This document shows positions 21,991-33,453 of a stretch of DNA of 64,000 nucleotides, in pieces (within the stretch, counting starts at the first letter, position 1; every line of letters starts with the position of its first letter). The position numbers were made by a program, and so were the translations under genes. Under the pieces are notes generated by a model. The model was given only the letters and a program-made list of their open reading frames with translations, ran no database searches and was not told where the DNA came from. Location of the stretch: assembly GCF_947179515.1 (NCBI RefSeq), contig NC_067473.1, positions 92,573,850 through 92,637,849 on the forward strand. Direction: 5' to 3'. The stretch is from Apodemus sylvaticus. Its lineage: Eukaryota > Chordata > Mammalia > Rodentia > Muridae.

Positions 21991-23505
21991 AGCAACATAT
22001 TCATCACAGATCTTCTGGCTTGAGGGGCTCTGGTAGTCAGCCTAACTGAGCTGGTAAAAGTTATACAGTTTCACATGCTCTGCTTGATTTTCTTACGGAT
22101 GGATGGCTACTGAGCTTAAAAAGCCACTGAAGTGTGTTACAGACAGCAGCTCACCTGAGCTGTGAGTTGACTGCCAGGACAAATTATGTGTGTGAGGAAG
22201 CCAGCAGTTTCAACGTCCCTCAGTCCATATCTGACTGCCCCTGCATGCTGTTAAATGGTTAAAAAGGTAAATAATGTGCTTTAAACCAGCACAACTCTTC
22301 ACATTACAAAAGAAACACAGATTTACCTGATTCTCTTTGGACTTTTGATCTTACTGCTATGCTTGCAAAGGAGCCCATACTGGCGTGCATGAAGAGATCC
22401 GCAGCAGGAAGTCATATGGAAGTGTTTCAGCTGAAATTTCAGTGGCAGTCAGCACTAATCACTCAATTTGGGAGTGAAGAACCTTCCACATGATTCTAAG
22501 TCTCCTGCTGCCCAGTCCCAGCCTTTACATCTTCCTGAGAGTTTGTGGGTCAGAAGCCTGCCAGCCCTCCTAGGTCCTGTATAAACTGTGGCCCACAGAA
22601 TCCAAGTGTCTAACAAAACAGCCATCTTATTACACTAAACTTAAAGGTAATTTTGAACAAAAAATAGCTGTTATTCACAGAAAATCAACTCCTGAAGTCA
22701 GAGTATGAAAGTAATTTTTCTTAGATTTTTCAGATGCATATGAGAATAATTCAAAAAAATCACTAGGAAATGAATTATTTCTTTGTTGTAAAAACAATAC
22801 TGCTTTCGGTTTGTAATTGAATGCTGCCATTTTTAAATGTTGTGTTTAATTTTGAAAGCTACAGAATTCAGGGTGTAATATATGCGTTGAAGTTAATATT
22901 TTATTACCACTATTCACATGCAAAAACAAATTGTGGCAGACAGTCCAAGAATGCCGTAGCATACTACTGACTTGTTTCCATTTATCGTGTTTTATATCAT
23001 TGGGTCACATTTTTTTCCAACAGAAATTGTGTTTCTTCTTAACACCACCAGTGACATTTTTAAAAAGTAAGAGTCATCTAGGCCTAAAAATTTCAAATAT
23101 TAGCATTTATATTTCTTTCCGATGTATACACATTAAAATTTGTTTCTCATACATATTAGAGATATTTGAAAAGAGATATTTCCCTCTATATTTCCTTTTG
23201 ATCTTTGCAAGATCAAGGCTTGCCTTTCATTGTCTTTTCTCTTGAATACCACAGGCTGTTTTCAAACATCACCAAAAAGCTTTGCAGAAGCTGTTTATTT
23301 CCAGACATGAACATTAACTTGATACCAATACTACTAACACATCAAAAAAGCATATAACTGTGGGTAGCATTTATTACAAAGAGCAACATTTGTTAGTGTT
23401 ATGATAAAACAAGTGGTAGTAATATTATTCTATATTGTGTTTCAATGTTCAGTATTAACTCCATGACATAATAGATACATTTTTTAAAGTATTCATCATT
23501 CTCGT
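21991..23505. other. No gene recognised
   Basis: A 104-codon plus-strand frame at 22931-23245 has no recognisable domain. No repeat family identified. Confidence 0.45.
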
Positions 23506-23509
23506 TATT

Positions 23510-23665
23510 ATGTGTGTGGACACGTGCACATATATGCACGCATGCCATAGTTTATGTGGAGATCAGAGAATAACTGTGTGAAGTCACATTCATGTGGGTT
23601 CTCAGAATTAAACCTAGATTTTCAGGTCTGGCATTGCTTTTTACTGACAGGACTTATTTGGCAGT
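23510..23665 (-). repeat. B3-type SINE, reverse orientation
   Basis: GTGTGGACACGTGCACATATATGCACGCATGCC, then TTATGTGGAGATCAGAGAATAACTG, ATTCATGTGGGTTCTCAG and GTCTGGCATTGCTTTTTACTGA follow, in order, the complement of B3 from tail to head. Confidence 0.65.
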
Positions 23666-24451
23666 TTCCAGTTTCAGTGTTATGTGCTATTCTCCTTTAC
23701 CCTCTTGTCTCACTGGTCATTTCAGTGGAAGATCTTTTATCAATTAATTATAAGTGGCATTAATGCAGTAAAACAATAGTGTGTTGTAGATATTGTTAGT
23801 TAGTTTAATTAACAAAAAATTGTAGGACAGCTAAAAATTCGTTTGGCAAAGAAAAAAAAAGATCCTACTTGTTAAACATCGATACCTTCACTGAACTTTC
23901 CATATGAGTAATCAAATATGTTTAATATATATGCACTTACAATGTACTCAGTAGAGAAAAATACATTAGACTGTACAGACCTTCCAATAAAACTTTAATT
24001 TTCAAGGAATATCTGTAGTATAATAATATTAATGACGGTGAGCATTTAAATGAGACCTTATATCGGTCAACTGAGCATACTGAGAGCATCTAATCAACTG
24101 AGATTTTTCTGTGTGTGATCTCTGGAATGAAGACTGGTGTACCTTAGACTCCTGCTAATGAACAGATCTTGGAACTGGATACATTTTTTGTAAGTTTGGT
24201 TTATACTGTGTATATATATGTCAGTCTATAAGAATGTTTAAAATGTGATTAGTATTTGGAAATAGCTTTCCACTGCCTTTCTAAGACAAGAAGCAGAACA
24301 TTGCCATTCAATAAAGAGAAGTGTTGACACTGGTTTTTGATGACACCAAACACCTGAACACTACATAGGGTTTTGTGATGATAATTTCTTTGCTTTTATT
24401 CTATTTTTTAAGTTGTTTTGTGGTAGGATTTTATTACAAAAACTGAAAGAA
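23666..24451. other. No gene recognised
   Basis: AT-rich; nothing supported. Confidence 0.5.
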
Positions 24452-24492
24452 AACAACAGCAACAGCAGCAGCAACAGCAGCAACAACAAAAT
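24452..24492. repeat. CAG/CAA trinucleotide tract
   Basis: About 40 bp of AAC/CAG/CAA units with interruptions. It would read as poly(Ser/Asn) but no gene surrounds it. Confidence 0.85.
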
Positions 24493-24514
24493 CCTAAGAC
24501 CTGTGTGTTCTAAA

Positions 24515-24582
24515 TATCTGAACTCAGATCACCATGCTCTGGTGGCAAGCGGTATACACACTGAGCCATCTTGCCATGCCAT
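24515..24582 (-). repeat. B3/B2-type SINE head fragment, reverse orientation
   Basis: GAACTCAGATCACCATGCTC, GGTGGCAAGCGGTATACAC and ACTGAGCCATCTTGCCATGCC match the complement of the tRNA-derived head. Confidence 0.65.
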
Positions 24583-24905
24583 TATGGTTTGCTTAAGGAC
24601 AAGGTTTCTGTAGTTAAACCTCACTTCAAAGGTCTGATCGGTCAGTCTCGTGTGCTCCAGTGATGTGGTAGAGGCATGTGGCACCTGGCAAGGCAGCTTT
24701 TGTGTGTGGTTCAGTGCATCATGCCTACTCACATTCCAGTGACCAAATAACACTATCCATCTTCAGAAATGTTTGCTCTGTAGATCTGAAACATTGTAGC
24801 AGTTAAACAATAAATATCCATTCTGGCAATCAGGATTCTACTTTGAGTTTATGGTTTTTTGATTACTTTACCTCAAGAGGATAGAGTCGTCGTACGTATG
24901 TTTTC
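24583..24905. other. No gene recognised
   Basis: No supported feature. Confidence 0.5.
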
Positions 24906-25010
24906 AATGACTCTTCCTTTCTTCTTTCCTTCTTCCCTTTCCTTCTTTCCTTCCTTCTTTCCTTCCTTCCTTCCTTCCTTCCTTCTTTCCTTCCTTCCTT
25001 CCTTCCTATT
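24906..25010. repeat. (TTCC)n-rich homopyrimidine tract
   Basis: About 105 bp made only of C and T apart from flanks, mostly TTCC and TTCTTTCC units. The Lys/Arg/Glu-repeat frame on the minus strand is an artefact. Confidence 0.95.
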
Positions 25011-27251
25011 TCCCTTAGTATAATATCTTTCAGGTTTATTTACATTGCAATATGTGCTCAAACTCCTTTCTACACTAAATAACACTATTTTGAATGTATT
25101 TTCACATCTTTGTAGATTTTTTTTATAAAAATCAATTTTGTATTTACTTTCCCAGGTGTCTTTCACTTTTCCATAGTAAAGACATATGGTGCATTTTCTT
25201 TTAAATATTTTCTTCTCAGAATTACACTCTGGACATTTATACATGTTAGTGCACGAAGCTAAGGTTCATTTTCATTATAAGAAAAATTCTTCACTATATG
25301 AGGGTGCCCTAATTATCATCCATAAGCCCTTTGTTGAAATGCTTATTATTTCCAGTCTGGACTCTTTTGAATAATAGTACTTTGAAAAAATTGAAAGTGT
25401 CTTATCTAAAACAGTTTTCTAACAGCTCCATAAGAGCCGCATGGAAAACTTATGTCAGCAGAAATTTCTGATCCTTGCCCTGCAGTTACTCTGTAGGTCA
25501 ATGAGTCAGAATTGTTCTGGGTGCTGATAGGTTGGGCTGCAATATGGTTCAGGAGAGATAACAAAGAAAGGACCTGCTGGGTCAGAAGGAAGGAGCATCT
25601 TCTGTCTTAACCTGGTCTTCAAAGTGATCAGCAGATGATCTGAATTCTGATTCGAGGCATCCAAAATGGACTTGTCTGTCTTCTTATTTTTGAAGGTCAC
25701 TGGATGTGTTACAGCATTTTATTGTGGCTTCAATCTCTACCTAATTAATGAGATTATGAGTATGTTAATGCATGTACTGGTTGACTCTCAACTCTTTCTG
25801 TGAGTTTTTCCTTTCTTAAATCTGTCTTTTCCTTACTGCTTTCTGCATTAAAAAAAAACATTAAAAATTTTTGGCCACCAGTCTTTTGTTAGTTGCATGT
25901 GATTTTTTTCAATAGCCTTGCCTGTGTGTGGCTATTCTCTTTGTTATTTTATAATATATTTTAGCAATGTGAATATTTAACTTTTGATGTATCATTTAGA
26001 CAAAGTTTTAAATTCAGGAGTAAATGAATATTTTGAAAAGCTATTGTTCTTCAATTAATATCTGATAATGTGGTCACTAATTTTAGGTGTCAAGTTACTA
26101 GGGGGAGAGTGCCTATACATATACATTTTATAATTTTATTCATGCCTAGTGCATTTTGTGTCTTTTCTAAGAAATCATTCTTTTTTTCTACATATATTCA
26201 TTTCTACTTATTTATGATTTTATTAAAATCACCTACAAATGGCCTCATTCTTCTTTCTCTTTTCATAACATAATATACCATCTTAGAACCCAATTCTACT
26301 GTACCTTTCCATACAAAGCAAGTCAGAGATTCATCTCAGATGAAAGAGTGACCACTTACATTTACTTCATGATAATAGTATCTACAGTGCCATATTACTA
26401 AGTATTAGTCATTTATTATGTGATGATGAGCTGAACCTGCTGACATACATGATAGTGTCCTCTGCTTTTTGACTGCCAGTGCAGCAGGAAGAGCTCACCC
26501 TGCTCCCAATGCCATGCTTTCTCTTTCATGATGGACGATGTCCTCTGGAAATATGTCCATGGGATACATGATATTGGGGACAAAATTTCTCAGCAGAGAA
26601 TAGATGTTGCCCTTCAGAAGGTAGAAAATAACATCATTGAAATGATGTTATGAAATGATCACAACCCTCTCTGATACCAAAAGGATAAAATCACTATTGA
26701 GATGCTCTTAAGAGAGCCATTCTTGTCTTGATTCTTGCCATATCCTTCACTAGGAAGGTATTAAACAACCACAAGAAAGTCCAAACAGCAAATAATCAGC
26801 ACCTGCATGTGAACCTTATTTATCTCCAAAAGGACACTTGATAGACACTATTGATTGTGTCAAGAAAATTGCTGTTATATAATTTTTGCACATCTGCAAA
26901 TGGCAGAGATCAAGGGATATAGAGTATACATGAATGTGGAGAGGTAGTATGCAGTTTATTTTTAGAATTATTTATCCTGAAAGTAGTAGGCAGTCTTAAG
27001 GTCTTACTTTTTGAAGGTTTGGCCAAATAATGTATGTAATCAGATTTATGTTTTGAGAATTTCTACAGATGGGAGTAACCTGATGGATAATTAAATCCTA
27101 CACAAATGGGACCAGGTAAAATATTGTGGGAACCTGGAGTAAAGCAAAATAAGGGAGGGAGAGAATAAAACGTATTTCTGTGAGAGGTGGATTGTCAGGT
27201 AAAGACAGAGAAGAAAAGGAGAAGAGAGAACCCACGATAACCCTTAAATTT
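25011..27251. other. No gene recognised
   Basis: Mostly AT-rich. The block 26440-26700 (TTTCTCTTTCATGATGGACGATG near 26518) recalls the end of rodent LTRs but is not assignable. A perfect 9-bp inverted repeat with a 2-base centre sits at 26630-26649. Confidence 0.45.
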
Positions 27252-27392
27252 AGGTCTGGCATAGTGACACACATTTTTAATCCCAGCATTCAGAAGGCAG
27301 AGACAGGCAGATCTGTGAGTTCAATGCCAACCTGCTTTGCATGGAGAGTTATAGACAAGCCAGGGCCTCATAATAAGGCTCTGTGTGAAAAA
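27252..27392 (+). repeat. B1 SINE
   Basis: GGTCTGGCATAGTGACACAC, TTTTTAATCCCAGCATTCAG, GGCAGAGACAGGCAGATCTG and AACCTGCTTTGCATGGAGAG give the full B1 order. A short A-rich tail follows. It is diverged. Confidence 0.85.
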
Positions 27393-27907
27393 GAAGCAGA
27401 TGTTAGTAGGAATAAACATTAAGGTTAGGTACTTGACCAGGTACTTTTAGAGGACAGTTACTTACCAAGATGGGGGCTATGTGTGAAAAAACATTGGGAG
27501 AAAAAGAATAGTAACTTCAGCTTTGGATATTCTGAGGTTGCGCACAACAGGGGCATGTTGAAGGTTGTGAGACAGTGTGTAGACTGAATATATGTATTCA
27601 TTGGTTTATTTAATACACTTCCAAGAACCGAACCAAAGAAATTTTAAGTATTGTTTCTAGAAAACAGCAGTATCTTATCTTATTAAATAAATGATAATTA
27701 TTTTATCATTTCAATGTTAAAAATGTACTATCTTAGAATTGATTTTAGAATGGTCATGTAATAACATAATAGAATAAGAGTCATAGCTGTGAAATACAAA
27801 TCTACTTCTACATGTAATGGATTAAGAATACATTTTTGTTTAGTCAGTATCTATAGTCTTATATGAATTTTGAAGGACTGGGGATTAAAATCTAAGACCC
27901 TACACTA
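27393..27907. other. No gene recognised
   Basis: No supported feature. Confidence 0.5.
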
Positions 27908-28210
27908 ATATATTTTTATTACTATGATAAAACATTACAACCAAGGCAACAGGGTTTGTTTTGGGCTTATGATTCCAGAGCGATGAGTCTGTCATGGCAG
28001 GGAAGCCTAGAAGGTAAAGTGATAGGAACAGGAACCTGAGAGGTTACATCTTGAACCACAAACACAAACCTGAGAGGGTGAAATAGAAAGTGTGAATCTT
28101 TGAACTCTCAAAGTTCACTTCTAATGACACACTCTGAAAGTGCCATAGCTCCTAATCTTCTGTCCAAAGCATCAATAACTGAAGACCAAGTATTCAAATG
28201 CATATTCTTA
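27908..28210 (-). mobile_element. ERVL-MaLR LTR remnant, reverse orientation
   Basis: ACTATGATAAAACATTACAACCAAGGCAAC near 27919, a GGCTTATGATTCCAGAG block near 27964, ATGGCAGGGAAGCC, GGAACAGGAACCTGAG and CAAGTATTCAAATGCAT near 28188 give the reverse order of MT-type LTRs. Confidence 0.55.
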
Positions 28211-28244
28211 CACAAACAAGTGCATACAAAATCACTACCACTTC

Positions 28245-28752
28245 CTCATTAGCTCAGGCTAACCTTGAATTAGTTATCTGTCCGGGGTTATTCTCCAACA
28301 CCCAATCCTCTTGACTCTACCCACCAAGTACTGGGATGACAGGTGTCTTAGTCAGGGTTTCTATTCCTGTACAACATCATGATCAAAAAGCAAGTTGGTG
28401 AAGAAAGAGTTTATTCAGCTTACTATGTGGATTGCTGTCGATCACCAAAGAAAGTCTGGACTGGAACTCAAGCAGTTCAAGAAGTAGGAGAGGATGCAGA
28501 GGCCATGGAGGGATATTCCTTACTGGCTTGCTTCTCCTGGCTTGCTCAGCCTGCTCTCTTATAGAACCCACTACCAGCCCAGGGATGGTACCACCCACAA
28601 GGGGCCCTCCCACTTGATCACTAATTGAGAAAATAGCTGGATCTCATGGAGGCACTTCCCAAATGGAGCTTCTTTCTCTGTGATAACTCCAGTCTGTGTC
28701 AAGTTGACACACAAAACCAGCCAGTACAACAGGTATGTGCCACCACACATAG
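28245..28752 (-). repeat. B1-family SINE split by an ORR1 LTR
   Basis: The complement of B1 (ATTAGCTCAGGCTAACCTTG, then CAAGTACTGGGATGACAGG) runs to 28343 and resumes at 28734 with TATGTGCCACCACACA. The two parts join exactly once the LTR and one copy of ACAGG are removed. Confidence 0.75.
28344..28728 (-). mobile_element. Solo ORR1-type MaLR LTR with 5-bp target-site duplication
   Basis: The LTR runs from TGTCTTAGTCAGGG to CAGCCAGTACA, 385 bp, and is the reverse of ORR1 (forward ends TGT...ACA). ACAGG flanks it on both sides (28339-28343 and 28729-28733), the 5-bp size usual for ERVL-type integrases. ORR1 LTRs serve as promoters in mouse oocytes; whether this copy does is unknown. Reading frames within it are not genes. 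Confidence 0.85.
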
Positions 28753-30334
28753 ACACTTGGAATTTTGCAAGACCAATGATAGATGATGCTGATACACCTA
28801 TGGTCCTTACTTTGAATTATGGGTTTTTGAAATAATTCATGCATGATGTTACTGGCTACTGTTACTTACTTATCTATGTTTGAAGAAACTACACAAAACT
28901 CATTTAAAATCTTTTAACATTTGAATGAGATTTCAGTTACACAACAACATTAAATTGAACAAAGAAATAAATCTTGAATATTCTCAACACCTGTAGTCTA
29001 ATAGCAAAATCTCAACGGTATAAATTTCCTGATATCTCCCATATATGTTGGGCACCTTTCACCCACAATTGCTATCATGAGTATATCCAAAGCTCTGGGA
29101 TTTGGCTTAATAGTGAGACAAAAAGGCAACAGTAGATACAGAAGCTGATGTAGAGTGATTCCTGCCAATTGAGCTTAAACTGGATGGCGTTGCCTCTCTA
29201 ATCAGAAACAGCTTTCCTTCCTTTAGCTAAACTACATATGCTTTTTGTGCTTTGGAAGTAAGTGTCCTTAAGTGAAAACTTCATTTTCTAACATTGCCTT
29301 CAGGGCTCTCCTTAGCCTGGCAGCACATTATCGCCGTCTGTTGTTGATCATTTTCATTATGGGCCAGGCTTATCTAAGGGCATGTCCTCATTTACCAGCA
29401 GAACAACACTGGTGGAGGTCAGAGTCCGTCTCAAGAGAGGCAGCAAGGGCTGTAGCTGGATGCACACAGTCAGCCCTGGGGCAGCCTGAGGCCCTCACTC
29501 TTTGTTGCACGAAACTAAACATCTTTTTAGCTTTTTTTTCTACTTAGAATCTGTATTAGTTTCAAGAATAAAAGGAACACAATTTGATTGTTTCATTAAA
29601 AATTAACAACCTACTCATTAACTGTGTATGTATTTAAATATATTAGATTTATATATCATGTATTGCTTTCATGATACATAGCTGAAGAAAAGATTCAAAT
29701 GAAAATATAAATATTTTGTAACTATGAGATATAAGTTGTTTGGTCAAAGAAACAGTTTAGACACATATACATTGGGGTGCAAGTATAGGTTTAAAGAGAA
29801 ATCTTATATGTCATTTAACAACTACATAGGTTGACGAACTCAAGCAACTTTTGACCATCTTCATGTTCCCTTGGAGAAATATTTAATCAAGCTATTTGTC
29901 TAGTTTTAAAATTGTATTTCTTTTTCTTGCTACAAGGGTTCATGAAACATTTATTAATTTCTTATCAGACCTGTGGTTTTTAATATTTTCTACTTTCTAG
30001 GCTGCTTTTTATATTCTGTATTGTCTATGTTTCTATAGCTGACTTTAGAAGGAATCTCACTTCTTTATGTTTTTCTGTGCTGCCCGTGTTTTTAGTATCA
30101 TAGTCAGATACTAAATCAGATGAATATCATAGAACCTGCTCTTCTAGTATCTTTGTGCTTGTAGGTCTTAAGTGGAAATCTACTATGCTCTGTTTAGTTT
30201 AGTTTGTAGTATAATATTAAAGTATGTCTTGGTTTTCTTCTAAGCAGAGCCCAGATATTTTAACAACACTCAATGAAGAGGGTATCTATGCCCCATTATC
30301 TAATTCTTGGAAAATTAATGGAACATTAGCTAAC
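28753..30334. other. No gene recognised
   Basis: AT-rich except for a GC-richer block at about 29290-29510 that carries a 91-codon frame with no recognisable motif. Conservation in other mammals would be worth testing. Confidence 0.45.
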
Positions 30335-30710
30335 TGTGCTGGCCAATCTTTGTCAGTTTGACACAAATTTAAGTCATCTGGAAAGAGGAAATTTCATAGA
30401 TGAATTGCCTGGTCTATATCTGGCAGACAATTTCTTGTCTACTCACTGATATAGGAAGGCCTGTCTCACTGTGGGCAGTGCCAGTCTTGGGCAGATGGCT
30501 CTAAATTATATAAACAAACAGGATGACCAAGCTATGAAAAGCAAGCCATGAAGAATAAGGCTGTTGGCAGTACACCCCAATGGCTTCTGCTTCAGTTCCT
30601 GCCTTCAGGTTCCTGCTTCAGTTCCTGCCTTGGCCTCCTGGATGATGACTGCAACCTATAGGCCCTACATGATTTGCTATTGAAGTGTGATGAACAGTGA
30701 CTACAGACAT
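30335..30710 (+). mobile_element. ORR1-type MaLR LTR, 3' end eroded
   Basis: It starts TGTGCTGGCC and continues with TTGTCAGTTTGACACAA, AGTCATCTGGAAAGAGG, GTGGGCAGTGCCAG and AAGCAAGCCATGAAGAATAAG. TGAAGTGTGATGAACAGTGAC near 30682 is close to the usual R region. The usual terminus is absent. A 26-bp segment (GCTTCAGTTCCTGCCTT...) is tandemly duplicated at about 30589-30640. Confidence 0.75.
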
Positions 30711-31194
30711 GTGGCTTTATTTCTGGGCTACCTGGTTTGTCTCAATGGTCTCTGTGTGTTTACACCAGGGCTCTGTTTACTATTGGAGTTTATAAAGTAA
30801 TTTGAAAACAGAGAGTGGAATGAGTTCATATTTTTTTTCTTGTTCAAAGTTGCTTTTAATGTTGTTTTTTTTTTGAGTGTGGTTCCATGAAAGTTTATAT
30901 TTTTTCTATTTCTGCAAAATATCTTTTGGGGTAAGATTTTTAATTACAAATATTCCTATTGATGTGTCGCCTACATCTTGTGTGATGGCAGATATCAAGA
31001 CTGACTTCTGGATTAACACTCAAGCAAGCAATGCATATTTATAATAAAAAAGTAAAACATGACAGAATACTAAACGCAGAGTGCTGTTAAAGATATCAGC
31101 ATGTTAAAATTAATATTATGATGTAACAAAACTCCTTGCTCTGCAAAATTACACTGGCCCTTTCAGTGAGTCTCCATAGAGATTAAATCTTACT
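30711..31194. other. No gene recognised
   Basis: AT-rich; no supported feature. Confidence 0.5.
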
Positions 31195-32455
31195 TTCAAA
31201 GCCTTTAGAAATTTTTTTCTTTAATGTGTTTTGATCATATTCTTTTTCTTCCCCAACTCCTCCCATACCCTCCCACATCCTTGCCATCAAACACCATGTT
31301 CTTTCTCTCTTAAAAAGCAAGAGTAAAAAAACAAAAAGTGTAAAAGGAAAACAAGTCAGCATGACCAATAAATAAACAAGTGAACAAATAAACAAAATAA
31401 AACAAAACACACATAAAACAGACAAAAAAACATGAAGTCTGTTTTTTTTGTTGTTGTTGTTTTTTTTTTTTTTTTTTTTTTTTTGTCTAATTGCTTCTGG
31501 GTTTGGGCCCTACCTGGAGTGTAGTTTAAATACTTTGTGACACTCTCATAGAGAAAAGTGATTTTCTCCTTCCCTTCCCAGTATGTATCAGTTATAAATA
31601 GCTTCTTGATTTGGGGTTTAGCCCTGCATCCACTAATCCTTTTTCAGCACTGAAACTTTGTCTGGTTTGAATCTGTGCAGGTCTTGTCTGTGCTGTCATG
31701 TTGTATATATACATCTTATTGTGTCTGAAAGGTGCTGTTTCCTTGAAAACCTCTGCTACCCTTGGTTCTTTCAATTTTTCTTTCTCCTTTTGCACATATA
31801 CCCCTGAGCCTTGATGGAGGGGCTTGGTGAAAACATCCCATTTAACTCTGATGACCCCAAGTCTCCCATTTGTTGCACATTTTCCAGTTGCAGTTCTCTG
31901 CGTCTGTTTGCGTCTTCTCTAAGGAGATCCTCTGACGAGGGTGAGTGATGGCACTGATCTGTGGCGACAATACTATGTCACTGTCCATTTTGGAATGTCT
32001 ATTGCTGTTACCCCTGTTCCATTCATATTTAAGAACCTGTGTTGGTGATATTTAATGTGTGTACCTCTTCTAGAAGATACTGTCTCCCGGCAAAATCTTA
32101 TATTTTTATTTTATATGTCTTACACTTGTTTGATTAGAGTTATCCCAAAGTAATTTATTCCAACTATTTTAGGTTACTGCAAAAAAAAGTACACATTCTT
32201 TGATTTCTTTCACAGTCTACTCACTATTTGTATATGATATTTTTGTGTACTTTGTATTCTGATAATTTGCTGGCAGTGTGTATTACAGATATTTTCTAAT
32301 GGAGTCTTTAGTCTCTTTTGTGTAAAGTATCATATCATCTGCAAATAAGAATAATTTAATTTACTTCTTATTAGGATACTCTTGATATCCTTTAGTTGTC
32401 ATACTGGTCTAACAGAGACTTCAAATATCATATTGAATAGGTATGGAGAGAGAGA

Positions 32456-32505
<50 letters not shown>

Positions 32506-33201
32506 CTTATCTTGTTTGTGATTTTAAAGGAAAAGCTTTGAATTTCAACTATTTAGGTTAAGGTTGCATGAGCAATGAAAAAGGTTAGTAGTTGACACAG
32601 GAAACACTTTTATGTAAGTGTGGGCTGGGTGTTCTGCTTTGGTAGATGTCTATCCTCTATATTTCTTGGCAGACACATGGTCCTATGCTGACTGTTTGCT
32701 ATAATTGTTTTTTATTATGTTGAGGAAGGTCCTTTGTATTCCTAGTGTCTCCAATACTTTTATCATGGTGGAATGTTTGAGGTTTTTTGAAAGGTATTTT
32801 CTGCATTTAATGAGATAATCATATTTATTGTCTTTTAATCTGTTTATGTAGTTTACATTTTTGATATACGTATGTTTAACCATCCCTACATCTCTGCAAT
32901 CAAGGTAACTTGATCAAAGTGGATAATCTTTTGATTTGTTCTTGGTTTCATATATTAATTATCATTTCATTATTCTATTGAGAATTTTTACATCTATTTT
33001 CGTAAGAGATATTAGTCAGCAATTTCCTTTTCATTGGTTCTTTGGGTGGTTTGGGTATTAGTGTAATAATGGTTTCATAAAATGAATTAAGAAATATCAG
33101 GTTCTATTTTACAGAATAAGTTGAGAAATATATTTTAAGATCATATAGATTTCTTCGCTGAATCCATCTGACCCCTGGGCTATATTGGCTAGGAGATTTT
33201 T
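31195..33201 (-). mobile_element. Lx-family L1, 3' UTR and ORF2 3' half (reverse orientation)
   Basis: The 3' UTR (31195 to about 32060) has the Lx signature in reverse: CTTCCCCAACTCCTCCCATACCC, an A-rich block, a long poly(T) at 31464-31485, GGTTTGGGCCCTACC, and CTGAGCCTTGATGGAGGGG near 31804. From about 32060 decayed ORF2 follows, including the region before the RT core (TATCATATCATCTGCAAATAAG at about 32329 is the RT catalytic site) and a 66-codon remnant at 32683-32883. It is interrupted at 33201 by a younger L1 and resumes at 39222. Confidence 0.75.
32437..32503. repeat. (GA)n microsatellite inside Lx ORF2
   Basis: About 65 bp of GA with one GACAGA interruption. It follows TATGGAGAGAG, a sequence present at this place in L1 ORF2, so the tract grew from an L1 seed. 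Confidence 0.9.
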
Positions 33202-33453
33202 TTTTATTATTATTCGATATAATTTTTTATTTACATTACAAATGATTTCCCCTTTTCTAGCCCACCACTACCCGAAAGTCCCTTAAGCCCCCTTCTCTCC
33301 CCCTGTCCTCCCACCCACCCCTTCCCACTTCCCCGTTCTGGTTTTGCCGAATACTGCTTCACTGAGTCATTCCAGAACAAGGGGCCACTCCTCCTTTCTT
33401 CTTGTACCTCATTTGATGTGTGGATTATGTTTTGGGTATTCCAGTTTTCTAGG

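Noticed and set aside
22931..23245. 104-codon plus-strand frame
   Set aside because: Hydrophobic AT-rich translation with no recognisable motif, no splice context and no homology I can recall.
24452..24492. CAG/CAA tract as part of a polyglutamine gene
   Set aside because: No surrounding exon, splice sites or conserved frame; short and interrupted.
24873..25244. 123-codon minus-strand frame ending in a Lys/Arg/Glu repeat
   Set aside because: The charged half is the complement of a TTCC tract and the remainder matches nothing recognisable.
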